From positions 88,367,156-88,431,155 of the forward strand of contig NC_133532.1 in NCBI RefSeq assembly GCF_048544455.1: DNA of 64,000 nucleotides. The letters run 5' to 3'. The DNA comes from Silene latifolia. Its lineage: Eukaryota > Streptophyta > Magnoliopsida > Caryophyllales > Caryophyllaceae. Below the pieces are notes generated by a model. The model did no database searches. It was not told the origin of the DNA and saw only the letters and a list, made by a program, of their open reading frames with translations. Below, piece after piece: positions 49,053-60,697 of the stretch. Position 1 is the first letter of the stretch, and every line of letters begins with the position of its first letter. Both the position numbers and the translations under genes were made by a program.

Positions 49053-49649
49053 TATTAGTTATAATTAAAACTGTATGTATTTTATTTTAAAACATTAAAG
49101 TTACACCTAAGAAAATAAGAGTTGAGAAAGTTAATTTATTTTTACTTTTATAAGTAAAGATATTAAATGTCATATATGAATTATATTATTTTTCTTCAAT
49201 TATAATAATAAAATATTCAAACAGGCCGCGCGGAGCGCGGGATACTGCCTAGTAAATTATATTATTACTACTATTATAAATTATATTAACCTTTCCATAA
49301 ATAGGATTACCACTTACTTCATTTATTAATTTTATTATAACACCAATATTACTAAGATTATTAATAGTAATATTATTACCTTTAATTTACTTATTATTAT
49401 TCTCCTTACTAATATCATTATTAAATTCCGAAACAATTCCCGACTACTACTCGTACTAAGCCAATAAAACATGTCCACACAATCATACCACACGGCCCAA
49501 GGCCTTATTAATAGCTAAGCTCAATTCCCGACTTGCTTACTTCTTTAATTATCTAATTAACATCTTACTTGTAATTAGAATGTCGTTAATTAATTATTTA
49601 AATTACATAAATCATTCTCATAAATTATTACTAAATACGGGGTATTACA

Positions 49650-50698
49650 GTCTTCCCCCCTTAAAATGAACTTCGTCCCGAAGTTCGCCCACAACTACTA
49701 CCACAACACTTATAAACATCCTCCTGACTAAGCACCATCCAACACAATCATCCATTTACGATTATCAATCATACCAATCTTATCACAAGGTAACACAACA
49801 ATAACTCAAAACATTCGTAGTATTACATTCCTTCCCCCTAAAAATAAACTTCGTCCTCGAAGTCCGAGATAACAACAATAGGAACAACCAAATCATTGAT
49901 GTAATGCCACAAAAATAAGGAATACATATTGTAACATACGACAATTATTATTTCAAACATAACTCCAAGTAATGATTAATTGAATAAAAAAATCTTTGAT
50001 TTTCTTCCAAATAGCAAAACCAATCACATAAGATGTTCGAACTAATCCTTATTTAAACTTCAACTTCTTACTTAACTATTGGGGAATACATTACCAAGAT
50101 AAATATTAATCTATAACCAAAATACGCATAATTAATTAGTAATCTTTTCTTAATAATGATATCTAACTTAAACATGGATGCAATTATTGTAATCATATAT
50201 ATAGGCTTAGGGAAACACATTCCGCATATCACTAGACATGGTAATCTACTTCACACAATTCACAATATTAAAATATCAAGAAATAAAAACTTTCATTTGT
50301 TCAAGACTAAGGAAATCATGCTATAACTAAAAATCATAAATAATTAATAACATAATTAATTCTTGAAAACTTATACTTTTTAGAAAATAAAGAGAGTTAG
50401 TAAATCATGAGCGAAAGAATCAAGTCAAAAACTCATAGGATCAATTTATAATGCATTTTACAAACAACTTGGTTGAAACATAAATTTTACAGCAACTTGT
50501 CAGAAACTTAGGTCAATTTGTAAAAATCACCATAAATTGTCATAATATTTCCTTACAACGTGGCTTATCAAATTAGAAACATACACAAGCCTATTAAACA
50601 GTGGAGTTGGAATTTTACCAAATCATTAAGTAGTTTTTAAATGGCAAATTTTAACAAAAACATGGCGCGGAAGCAACACTGTACAGGAACATTTCGAC
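49650..50698 (-). other. Remnant internal region of a chromovirus-like element
   Basis: Two further polypurine signatures (49650-49695 and 49826-49868) with the dyad GAACTTCG-TC-CCGAAGTTC. The rest is AT-rich without frames. It ends abruptly at the duplication border at 50699. Confidence 0.55.
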
Positions 50699-53600
50699 CA
50701 TATACTTGTGTCTACCCCTTGGTCGTCATATACGCGCCGTTACGGTCGTTTTGACAGTAATTAGAGTTCATTTGCAGTCCGGGTCAAAATCCGTCTTCAT
50801 TTTCTAATAAACCGTCTAAAATACCGAGTCAGAATGTTCTGGAATGTTCCGGATATTTCTATTCCATATTTCAATCTTTTAATCTTTTGGAAAAATATAT
50901 CCCAAAATTATATTTTAAACAATAAGGAAGTTGAGATCTATCGCAATTCCATAACAGAAACGCGGAAAATCTTTCTTCCGCAGGAGGAAACTCCTGGGGA
51001 AAGGACGCAGCACCTGCTGCGCCTCTTCCAAGAGCCGCAGTGGTTGTTGCGCCTCTTGCCCAGCTCCTTTCTGCGTATTTTAAGATCTTTTCGAGATTGT
51101 TTCAAAAGTTTTACCGAAACCCTAATTCCTCCGTGTGATTAGTATAAATAGGGACCTTTGTTCCTCATATTTCTCACGCGAGTGTCCGCCCTTCTCTTCT
51201 CCCTTTGCATTCTAAGACCGTGCTCTTGCTTATTGGCGTCTACGTGCTTGAACTTTCGACCACGTAAGCTCGGATCCTTCTGACTACCAGCCTCGTTTTG
51301 CATGACCGACCAATTTGACCAACTCCACTCAATCAACTTAATCAATTTAGCTTAATTCCTCTTAAGAGGGCACTTTCGTCGTACATTCGAGTCGAGCAAT
51401 CACTAATCGTTAACTTAGTCAATCTTGTTTCGTCAAACATGTAAGTCTGAGGGTGTAAATCCCATGTTTTATTATTGTATTTTATTATTGTATAAATTAT
51501 TGTAATATTTACGTCGAAAACACATTTAAAACCGATTTATAAAACCTTTTATTAAACCCTTTCTTTCGGATTAACAGAGGGCAGACGTCGATAAGAGTCG
51601 CAGCAGATGTTGTGCCTCTTCCTGATGTTGCCGCTGTTTCTGCTTTTCTTCTTCTTCCTTTGTTCTTCGTTGATTCGTCTTTTTATTCCGATTCCTTTAT
51701 TTTCTTCATTATTCATTCGTATATAAATTTTTAACATATGATTAGTAACTTCTCACTTTTAATTCCGACTTAAATCCCAAATAACCAATATTTGCGGGGT
51801 TTCGTCATTCAAATCAAATCCGGGTTTTAGAGATTCGATTCGTTCATATCAAGGTCTCTGAAACTCATCTTTTGTATATTTTCACCTAATCTAATTGAAC
51901 TTGTGTAAATAAACCTGATTAAATTGTATTAGCAAACCTAATTAATTTATGTTTGCCAAAGTTTGTAATTAATTCATTTGTAATTAGTCTTTAATTCGTT
52001 CTAATTAATTTGAGTCCATTCTTTATCGTTTTTATGACCAATTTGCATGTAATTAATCTGTTAAATCACTTCCATCCGAGTCAAATATCATTTATCGGTC
52101 ATTAAATTACCAATGAATATTAACGATATGAAGTTCCGGCTTCACAGGCAGAAGTCACCTCAGGAACAGACGCAGTGACCATTGCGCCTCTTCCAAGGGA
52201 CGCAGCTCTGTTGCGCCTATTCCGGTTTGAGTTCTGTCTCTGAACTTCCGTTGATGCTTTGACCTAGTTCATTAGCTTACGTATTAATCGGCTATTAATC
52301 GTAATATCACTATTAATCTGTCCGTTTTCTAAACTTAATTATTTTCCCTTTCTTTTCTCAAATTATCCGTTTTAAATGTATTTTCGATGTAAATCGATCA
52401 AACCATTGTAATTATTGTAATTTTAATTATCGTATTTTGTTTATTGTACTCTTTATTATTATTTGTTTGCTTCCACATGTAATCAACCCTAAATCCCTAC
52501 TTCGACCCTAATGTATGTTTAATTACATGTTCACCGACTTAGTTAACCTTCACATGCTAGGATTAATTTGTTGGATGTTGCATTGCATGCATATAACCGA
52601 CAACATATCAAGTATAGATGATTTTCCCTAATCATTAGTAAAGGCCGCTATCGAGGCGGGCGGGATTAGGTGTTCGATCAAAAGAGCTTCCTAATACGTA
52701 CCCTCACTCCTTACTCCAGATCTCTGTGAACATCCGTGTTCATTGGCATCCACGAGAGTCATTCTAGACATAGAATGCTAAGGGTAACGAGTTCTTAGTG
52801 TCTATGTCACTACTTTGTGTCTTGACATGACGCGATGTATTCGAACGGTTTCCAATTTTCCACAATAAATTGGTGGCGACTCCACAAATGCAAACGCTTG
52901 TTTTCCCAAGCGACCCCGTGGGCCCCCCGTGTCAACAGGAGGTCTGTGTTGATCCATATGATGTCCTTTGGTCATATGGGGAGCAGCTTATGTACAGGTT
53001 TGTTATTGATCGAACCGGGATTCGGGCTGCGCTACGGACTTTAGAGTCGAGTACATAATCACTACGTAGATGGACTAGTCATAGACGAGTTGTATTTCAT
53101 TTATTAGTTTACGTTTGTAGTAACTAAACTTGTTATTTATTTAATAAAGTTTCTTAATTGTAATTCCAATTTCACTACCTCGGGAAACCAAGATGGTAAC
53201 GCCCCAATTGCCTTGGCCGGGTAATTGGGATGTTACACAATAAAAACGTAAAAATTTGCATAATTATAAATGATAAAATGAGGAAATTGCAATAACAAAT
53301 ATAAATAGAGAAGGAGAAATTACCAAAGGGAAATTTGAACCAATACGAGAACCGATGAACAAAAGCTCGAACTAAAACTCGAATCAAAATATAAAGAAAT
53401 GAAATGAAGTACGTACGAATTATTAAAATAATGTAGATTTGTAAACTAATGTCAAGAAAAATACAAATGACGACAGACTGAATGAAATATAAGACAAAAT
53501 GACGAAAAGAAAGGTAGCAATATATAGAGCCACGAAGGAACTTGAAGCATCAAGCATGTTTGCAGCTTCCCCGGGGGGTCGGAGTTTTTGGCCCTTAGTT

Positions 53601-53758
53601 TTTGGCCTCAATTTTAGTTTTTCAGCTAGGTTAACATGACCCCTGGTGACAGGAGTTGATGACCCCGATCGGGGTTGCAGAGGGCAGGCTGAAATGCTTC
53701 CTAAACACCACGACTAACACCATGGAACCACCATGCTAAACACCACCACGTGCACCAC

Positions 53759-55261
53759 TGATACCCGTCGTTGTGAATACCAAAAATAAGATTTATAATT
53801 TCCTATTAAGACTAACCTAGGCTAGTGGTAACAGGGTCGAACCACAAGGAGGCAGACGTAATTTCTAGCTGTCAAATAAAAGTCTAAGGTAACGAGTATG
53901 GGGGTTGATTTGGGTGGTCTAAAGCTAAGAGTACATAAAGACAATAAACTAAAAAGATGGATTAAACAGATAAAGAAGGGGTACTAGGATGGTCGGTTCA
54001 TTATAGCTTTGGCGGCAGCATACTAAGTCGGTCTGAATCAAACACATGTGAGGCGGGAAAACAAGAGGTCCTCTCGGTCCACTCTTAACAAATAGCATCT
54101 TTCGATCTCGCTATAGGTCCCTAATATCACTAATACTGACTCTCGTCCTAAAGAGTGACTAACGGTCTAAACTATACTTATCTTTCGATCTCAGCACAGT
54201 TTAGTCATTTTAATTGGTGGTCTAACAACTGTCCCTATCTTTCGATCTAATGGGTCAGTTATAAATTAAGCATATAACTGGTCGCATGCATTCGATTCGT
54301 TAAATATAACATTTAAAATCAATTAAAACAAAAGGTAACCTCACGTGGTCAGTCGATCGACCAGGTATGGCGGTCGATCGACTGACACGCGAATTCAGTC
54401 CAAAACAATACTACGCCGCCTACGCTATAATTCGCCTACATCCTAGCACAATTAATCTAGCTACTCATGGTACTGATAAAAACAATAATAACAATATGAA
54501 CTAATGAATTCATGCTTGGAGTATTCAAATAACAAATAGCGATAAACGATAATTGGCTTTGGATACTAACTAGCAATTCTATACTAACAATGAAATAAAA
54601 CGAATTGAAATAGGGCAGGAAGAATACCGAGAATTGCAGACGAACGATTGAGAATAAGAACGAAAATTCCAATGCTAAACCATATTCCAAACCCTAATTA
54701 TTTCTAAGAACAGTATGTAAAACTTAATGTAAAAACTCGATAAAAACTCAATGATTATTCTGATGTTCTAGGTTACGTTATATAGCAAACATACGTAACA
54801 CTTATTATCAAAACCTAAACATAATGGGCTTGCGCTTCCTCGGTATTTTAATTCTCGTCTGGGATAGCAGCTTGGTCGATCGACTGATGGTAGTGGCCGA
54901 TCGACTGATCCTCAGTGTACAGTAGCTTCTGGAACCCACAGGTTGGTCGATCGACTGAAGGTAGTGGTCGATCGACTGCTTGCGCTTCTACTTGACTTCT
55001 ACAATCTCGTGGAATTGTCTTTTGGGCCTCAAAATGCGCACCAAGCTTGTTCCTTAAGTGAATTCTTCACGTCAAAATGCAATGCAGGATACTCGGGGAT
55101 GGACTTAGCTTGATTTCCGCTGGATTCTTCACATTTCTGCAATAATGTACAAAAATACGGAAGTAGACGGAAATAGGGAGAAATGTAGCATAAACTACAT
55201 GAATGAGCTCTGAAATGCGTGTAAAATGAGGTGCAAAACATCATATAAAAGACACGCATCA
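53759..55261 (-). repeat. E3 3' LTR
   Basis: 1503 bp. TCGATCGA pairs at 54353/54374, 54876/54897 (second site decayed to CCGATCGA) and 54947/54968. TATA (minus strand) near 54778. Confidence 0.94.
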
Positions 55262-57499
55262 AACTTCCCCAAACCAAACCCTTGCTTGTCCCCAGGCAAG
55301 AACTAGACTCGATCTAAAAGAACGGGTTCAATCTCAGAGCGAATTACAGCATGTAAAGCCTAAACCAATTTAATGCAATAACCAACAATCGATTAGCAAT
55401 TGAATCATGCAAACGAGTTATAGAGTCGTCAAAAACTGATGAACCGTCAACCATAGAGACCTATCAAATCGGACTCTCACGGGTCGCTCAAATCTCTCAA
55501 ATAAGCACAGGTGAATAATGTAAAGATAGAAATAATTCATTTTGTAGAGACTCTCACCTAACTACGACCTATAAGAACATGCCTGCAATATAATATGAAA
55601 GAAATCTCTATAACCGTACATATGCATTCCAACCAACGAAAGGCCATGACACATGCCGAGGTATATATGGATATGTGAGGTATGGGTAAGAAGAGGCAAA
55701 ACATTTATGGAAAAGTGGAGGTACAGGTGATCAAGCTAGCACCAAAATGGAACCATATGGTGACACCCAACTTCTTGCTCATAATTCAATTGATACGGTG
55801 CTATAGCAAGCACAAAACTCACAATCTCCAGGTATAAAAGTAATCAACTAACTCCCCATAAGATAAGAACAAAACATGGGAGCAAAAATCGCCAAAAGAC
55901 AAGGATTTGAATTATGCGAATTTGATTTCTTTTCCTTCTTTTCTCGAACCGCAGTCGATCGACTAAAGATGGCAGTCGATCGACTACTTCAACAGTGCAA
56001 AACATCTTTTTCATATTTTTCGAATCATTTTTCTTTTCTAATTTTTTTTCAACTTTTCTTTTCAAATCTTTTTTTTTTCATTCTTTCCTTTCCTTTCCTT
56101 TCCTTTCATTCTCCCAACAACATCTCAATCGAGCAAAAGGCTACCAAAAACAAGTAACAATCCCAAAACTAAACTACTAGCTTGACAAAGGACAGGCTAA
56201 ATGTAGGATGTAGTAAATGGGACAAAAAAGGACATTTTTGGCAGTGTGGAGCTTATGGGTAAAACGAGAAAAGGAAACCTCTACCACATGTGTCAACCAA
56301 ACCACAAACCGAATGCATACATGTATTAAGCAGAGTAATTTCATATTTATGCGCATTTATGTAGCATGTCTTATAAGGAGTACTACTCACATTCCTAGAT
56401 AAATTGGTCATGAATGTCACCAGTTATAAGCTCTAAACCTCAGAAATATGATGTAGTTTGCCAATTTTCTAAGTCAAGTCTCAAATTCAGCAAGAGATTT
56501 AATGAAAACTCGTAGATATGCATATACGATTCTACTAATAACATGTCAATCAAGCAAGGCTTAGGCATAAAACAGATGCAAATACAAAATCATCATTGAA
56601 ATACTACCGTTCCGACTCGACCTATATGCTAAAATAAACGTGCATTTATTTTTTTGAAAATTTTCAATTCTTTTTGGTATTTTTTTATTTATATGAAAGT
56701 GGAAAAAACAATGCAAGGCAATAATGTAAACGTGAATGCAAGCAAATGATATGCGACACAAAACCCTTCCCCAAACCAAATCGCACAATGTCCCCATTGT
56801 GCAAAATCATGTAATGAAGAAAAGAGAAATGGGAATTTGCGTAAACTGAAATAAGACATGAAGTGGAAATCAGGAACTTACAAGATTTTGAGCGCAGCAA
56901 AGGAAACCTCCCCAAACCAGCGTGAGCTAGGAGGTTTCAGTAGCCAGCAGTGCTACCAATAAGTACCTGAAAAGACAAATAAAGTACCACGCATAAAATC
57001 GAGAAGACAATTTTGAAGCGGTACATATGTGCATAATTAAGAAAACAGAAGAAATAAATAATTTGACGGAAGGTAAAGAGGAGTAGAAAACTCCCTTAAG
57101 CCCGCAAATCGACCAAACGCGGCAGAGGAGAGGTCGTGAACAAGTACAGCAGCGTCCTCGGTCGATCGACTAAGAATGGCAGTCGATCGACCAATGTGAC
57201 AGGAACAGTAGCTCCTGGAAAGTGCAACTCAGTCGATCGACCAATGCGGCCAGTCGATCGACTGAGAATACTGCTGTACTCCTTATTTCTTCGTATTTGC
57301 TCAATAATTTGAGCTAATGAGCTCTAAAAACCTGCAAATGCACAGTAATACGCGCCCAAAATTGCGCAAAACCCAAAATAAAGTCTAAAGTACTTAAAAA
57401 TCCTAAGCAAACAAAATAAAATGCGAAGTTTTGCGCACACAAAAGCAATAAAAAGTGTCCAACAAAAGCAAATAAAAAGTTTGTAAAACATGTGATCAA
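55262..57499 (-). other. E3 non-coding region between the protease frame and the 3' LTR
   Basis: Polypurine tract 55262-55285 (minus strand GGGTTTGGTTTGGGGAAGTT). A second tract-like CCTTCCCCAAACC lies near 56765 and a third CTCCCCAAACC near 56908. A TTTCC run lies at 56084-56106. TCGATCGA pairs lie at 55955/55976, 57162/57183 and 57233/57254. The region where pol would lie is absent, and I see no env-like frame. Confidence 0.7.
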
Positions 57500-60487
57500 C
57501 TAGTAGTTGATCAAGAACGGCCATGGAATGGCCCACTTTGTCGGCTTCTGGCTACTAGAGGTAGCCTCAACGGTGCTTATCTTATCAGCTGCACCCTTCT
57601 TCGCTTCCACGTCCGTATGGCTCAACGGATCAACACTATCATCATCTCCCTAGTCAATGATCTCTTCAGACTCGTCAGAATCCAAATCGGACTTCATTGC
57701 CTTGACTGGCTCGTCATCAACTTCCTCATCGGTGGCATAGCTAAGGCAACCAAGACCTCCTCGTGAAATGATTGGCTTCTTTGCAGCTGGAGTGACTTGC
57801 AGCTCTTCCTTCCACAAACCAGCTCCTGCAATATCAGAAATAGACAAATCTTCCTCCAATTTGCTCCCAATCTGGGGCGGAGGGGTTACAACAGGAATAG
57901 AGATAGGTAAATCAGGAAGCACAAAGTACGATTTCTTGTCAGAAACCGTATTACAAGTCACAGGCCACATGGGGTCCTTTTTCTTAGTCGGCTGGGCAAA
58001 AACAATAGAATGCTTGCCTACCTTAAAACTCAGGGTTCCTAGACCGACATCTATGACTGCACCAGCAGTGTGCAGAAATGGCCTACCCAAAATAATGGGA
58101 ATATGGGCATCCTCAGGCATGTCAAATACCACGAAGTCGACGGGGAAGAAGAACTTCCCTATTTGGACAGGGATGTCCTCTAAGACTCCTATTGGCTGGA
58201 CCGCAGATCGGTCAGCCATCTGTACTGTCATATCTGTTACTGCAAACCTCGTCAATTTGAGCTTCCTAGCTAAACTCAAAGGCATGACGCTTATACTAGC
58301 TCCTAAGTCACATAATGCCTTCTCAATAGAGAAGGTACCTATATTGTAAGGAACAGAAAAGCTACCCGGGTCCTCTAGCTTATGGGGTGCAGTATGAGAC
58401 AAATAAGAGCAAGTTTCCTCAGTCAGTGCGACAGTATGCACTGTGTCGAGTGACTTTTTCTTAGACAGGAGTTGTTTCATGAATTTAGTGTAGGCAGGCA
58501 CCTGATTGACCAACTCAAGGAAAGGAACTTGTACATTCAAACTACGAATAACCTTTTCAAATTTATTGAAAGATACCTATTCCTTTGTCGGCACTAGTCT
58601 CTCTGGATATGGGGCTGAAAGAAGTTGCTTGGCCCTCTCCTCTAAGTTGCGCATGCCGGTATCCGTGGACTTAGGTTGAAAGTCCACCACCTTCTCCTTA
58701 TTGAAGCTTGAACCCTCCTCAGACCGTCTCAAATGTGAGCCATTGACCGACATTGGGTCGAACTTCGGAATCGGGACGGACCCATCAGCACTCGGGTCTT
58801 GCCCCAATATTTTCGGGATTGTCGAACCCCGGAACAAATGGTCTCTCAAATTATTGGGCATTGAAGGACGAAATTTCTCAATATCAACAGGGGTCTCAGT
58901 CGATCGACCACCTTGCTCAGTCGATCGACTGAGATGTACAGTTCTAGAAGCTCCTGTAACCCGCGCTTCAGTCGATCGACCGGGTATATCAGTCGATCGA
59001 CTGATGTACCTGGTAGACGCCTTGTTCTTGTTATTTTTCGTTAAAGCTTTCTTTTGACTCGGTTCCGCTTCAACTTTTTCAGGGGCGTCCTCTACCATAG
59101 CAGGCCCCTCCAGGGTGGACCCGCTCCTCAAAGTGATGGCATTTAGGGTCTTCTTTTGGTCAGTTTGAGTCGGTAGGTGTCCGGGAGCTCGAGAGGTACT
59201 CTTACTAGCCAATTGAGCAATTTGGCTCTCTAGTAGCTTCATCCCGGCCTCTCTAGCTTGGGATTCCTTCAGCAACAGGTTCTTAAACTCAGCAAATTCA
59301 GAATTCTGTGTTTGTTGCTGCTGCGGCACATAAAGAGGTTTCTGATTTTATTGTTGCTTTTGATGAGGAGGCACATAAGCTTGCTGCTGCTGTGGAGGTG
59401 GAGTCGGGTTTTGGACATTCTGGCTGGTCCACCTTAAGTTAGGATGAACATTAGGCTCGTAGTAGGTGTTTGTCTGCCTATAGTGTTGAAAGGCAGCACA
59501 AGACTCGAAGGGACTGGGGCAATTCTCTGAGACATGTCCATCAGCTCCACATCTTTTGCAGACGAAAGGACCGTCTGTCACAGCATTTACATGGTAGATG
59601 CCTCCTTTTGAAGCTCCTCCCAGTTCATATTTGTCGAACCTTGCAGTGAGAGCTTCAAGTGCAGCCACAGAAGAGGATTCAACAGCTCTTCTTTGGTTCC
59701 CCCGGGAATTTCCATATTCAGCTTTGTGGGTGGCTAAATCATCAATGATCTTCCACCCTTTAGTCTCTCCCATATTCTCAGCAAATCGGCCATTGGCTGC
59801 AGCATCCAAGATGGCCCTCTGATCGTCATACAGTCCATTATAGAAATGATTGCACAAGCTCCATTTTTTGAAACCATGGTGCGGTATATTTCGCACCAGC
59901 TTCTTAAATCGGACCCATGCCTCGTGGAAGTTCTCATCCGACCCTTGTTTGAAACTCGTGATTTGAGCTCTAATAGCAATCGTCTTTGAAGCAGAAAAGT
60001 ACTTCTTGTAGAATGCCAATGCCAAGGAATTCCAGTCGGTGATCCCATGAGCGGCTCGATCCGGATCTCTATACCACTCCCTTGCGATCACGGAGCGAGA
60101 AAATGAACATGGTCTCCTTGACCTGGTGCGGGTCACGCCGGGCTGGTGGGGATATGGAGCAGCAAATGAATCGATAAATGTCTCCATATGCTTAGCTTCA
60201 TCCTCATTTGCAGCTCCCCCGAACTGGTTCTTCTCAACCAAACTGAGATAAGAAGGTTTCGGCTCGAATTTCCTGGCTTCCCCTGGTAATGTGAACCCTT
60301 TGTAAATATCTTCAGCTGATGGCTCTGAATAACTAGCTATAGTTGCTTCTTCAGCCATGATTGGGATTTCTGGAGAAGTAACTGTCTCAGCTGAAGAAAT
60401 AGAAGCAGGAGATGTAGGTGGGTCTTCTTCGAATAGAGCGTTCTCGTAGTAACTTGACAGAGTACTCAGCTTTTCCTCTGTCGGCAA
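57500..60487 (-). pseudogene. E3 gag-protease polyprotein with three in-frame stops
   Basis: One frame of about 996 codons. Gag residues 136-258 fit the retrotransposon gag fold (EWYRDPDR, DWNSLALAFYKKYF, FYNGLYDDQR). The zinc knuckle is C310-x2-C313-x4-H318-x4-C323. The Gln-rich and coiled section (FKNLLLKESQAREAGMKLLE) and TLNAITLRSG, typical of Athila gag, follow. The aspartic protease shows CDLGASISVMP and IPIILGRPFL. The frame ends PWPFLINY at 57500. Stops: TAA 59348-59350, TAG 58577-58579, TAG 57650-57652. Residues about 120-135 read in the wrong frame (RTRSRRPCSFSR); the +1 frame there looks like normal gag, so two indels compensate. Two TCGATCGA pairs lie in the coding part (58900-59000), read as RSTD.PGRSTE-type repeats. 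Confidence 0.9.
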
Positions 60488-60674
60488 TATCCTTTATGAT
60501 CGTCTCAACTCGCGCAAAGATTTCTCTATCTCAGGATTTATGGTACTAATTCACCACCCTGTGACCTGCGCATAAGAGGAAACTACAAAAAGAATATAAG
60601 AAAAGTTTAAGGAACGGATGTCCCTTAAACTAAGAAAGACTAAAATAAAAGAACTAAAAATTAGAACTATTGCC

Positions 60675-60692
60675 TCCCCGGCAACGGCGCCA
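60675..60692 (-). promoter_or_regulatory. E3 primer-binding site, tRNA-Asp type
   Basis: Minus strand TGGCGCCGTTGCCGGGGA, five bases inside the 5' LTR, the same as in E1 and E2. Confidence 0.92.
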
Positions 60693-60697
60693 AAATT

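Larger units (their letters stand above)
45934..49252 (+). mobile_element. Helitron-like element with a second copy nested at its 5' end
   Basis: It starts TC-TTATATAT after an A and ends ...GCCGCGCGGAGCGCGGGATACTGCCTAG before a T (A|T insertion, no duplication). An inner copy ends CCTAG at 47353, with the same CCGCGC-GAA-GCGCGG hairpin eight bases upstream. Both copies have the start block TGGGTTGAAACGCTGTG.ATGCG (45964 and 47414). The AT runs at 45936-45960 and 47354-47408 suggest the inner copy entered the outer one's 5' AT run. No RepHel coding. Confidence 0.75.
43696..49649 (-). repeat. T2: chromovirus-like LTR interrupted by Helitron-like DNA
   Basis: TGTAACACCCCCATTTATCC at the left, next to an initiator-Met primer site, so it is the 5' LTR of a minus-strand element. 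The right end, GGTATTACA at 49641-49649, is followed by another polypurine signature, so it doubled as a 3' LTR. Net length is about 2.6 kb. 44878-45605 is GC-richer and proline-rich when translated, but is LTR sequence, not a gene. Confidence 0.72.

Noticed and set aside
54353..59000. CRISPR-like array (short repeats with variable spacers)
   Set aside because: Repeats are 8-bp palindromes in pairs scattered over a plant retroelement, with 13-bp spacers and no cas genes.
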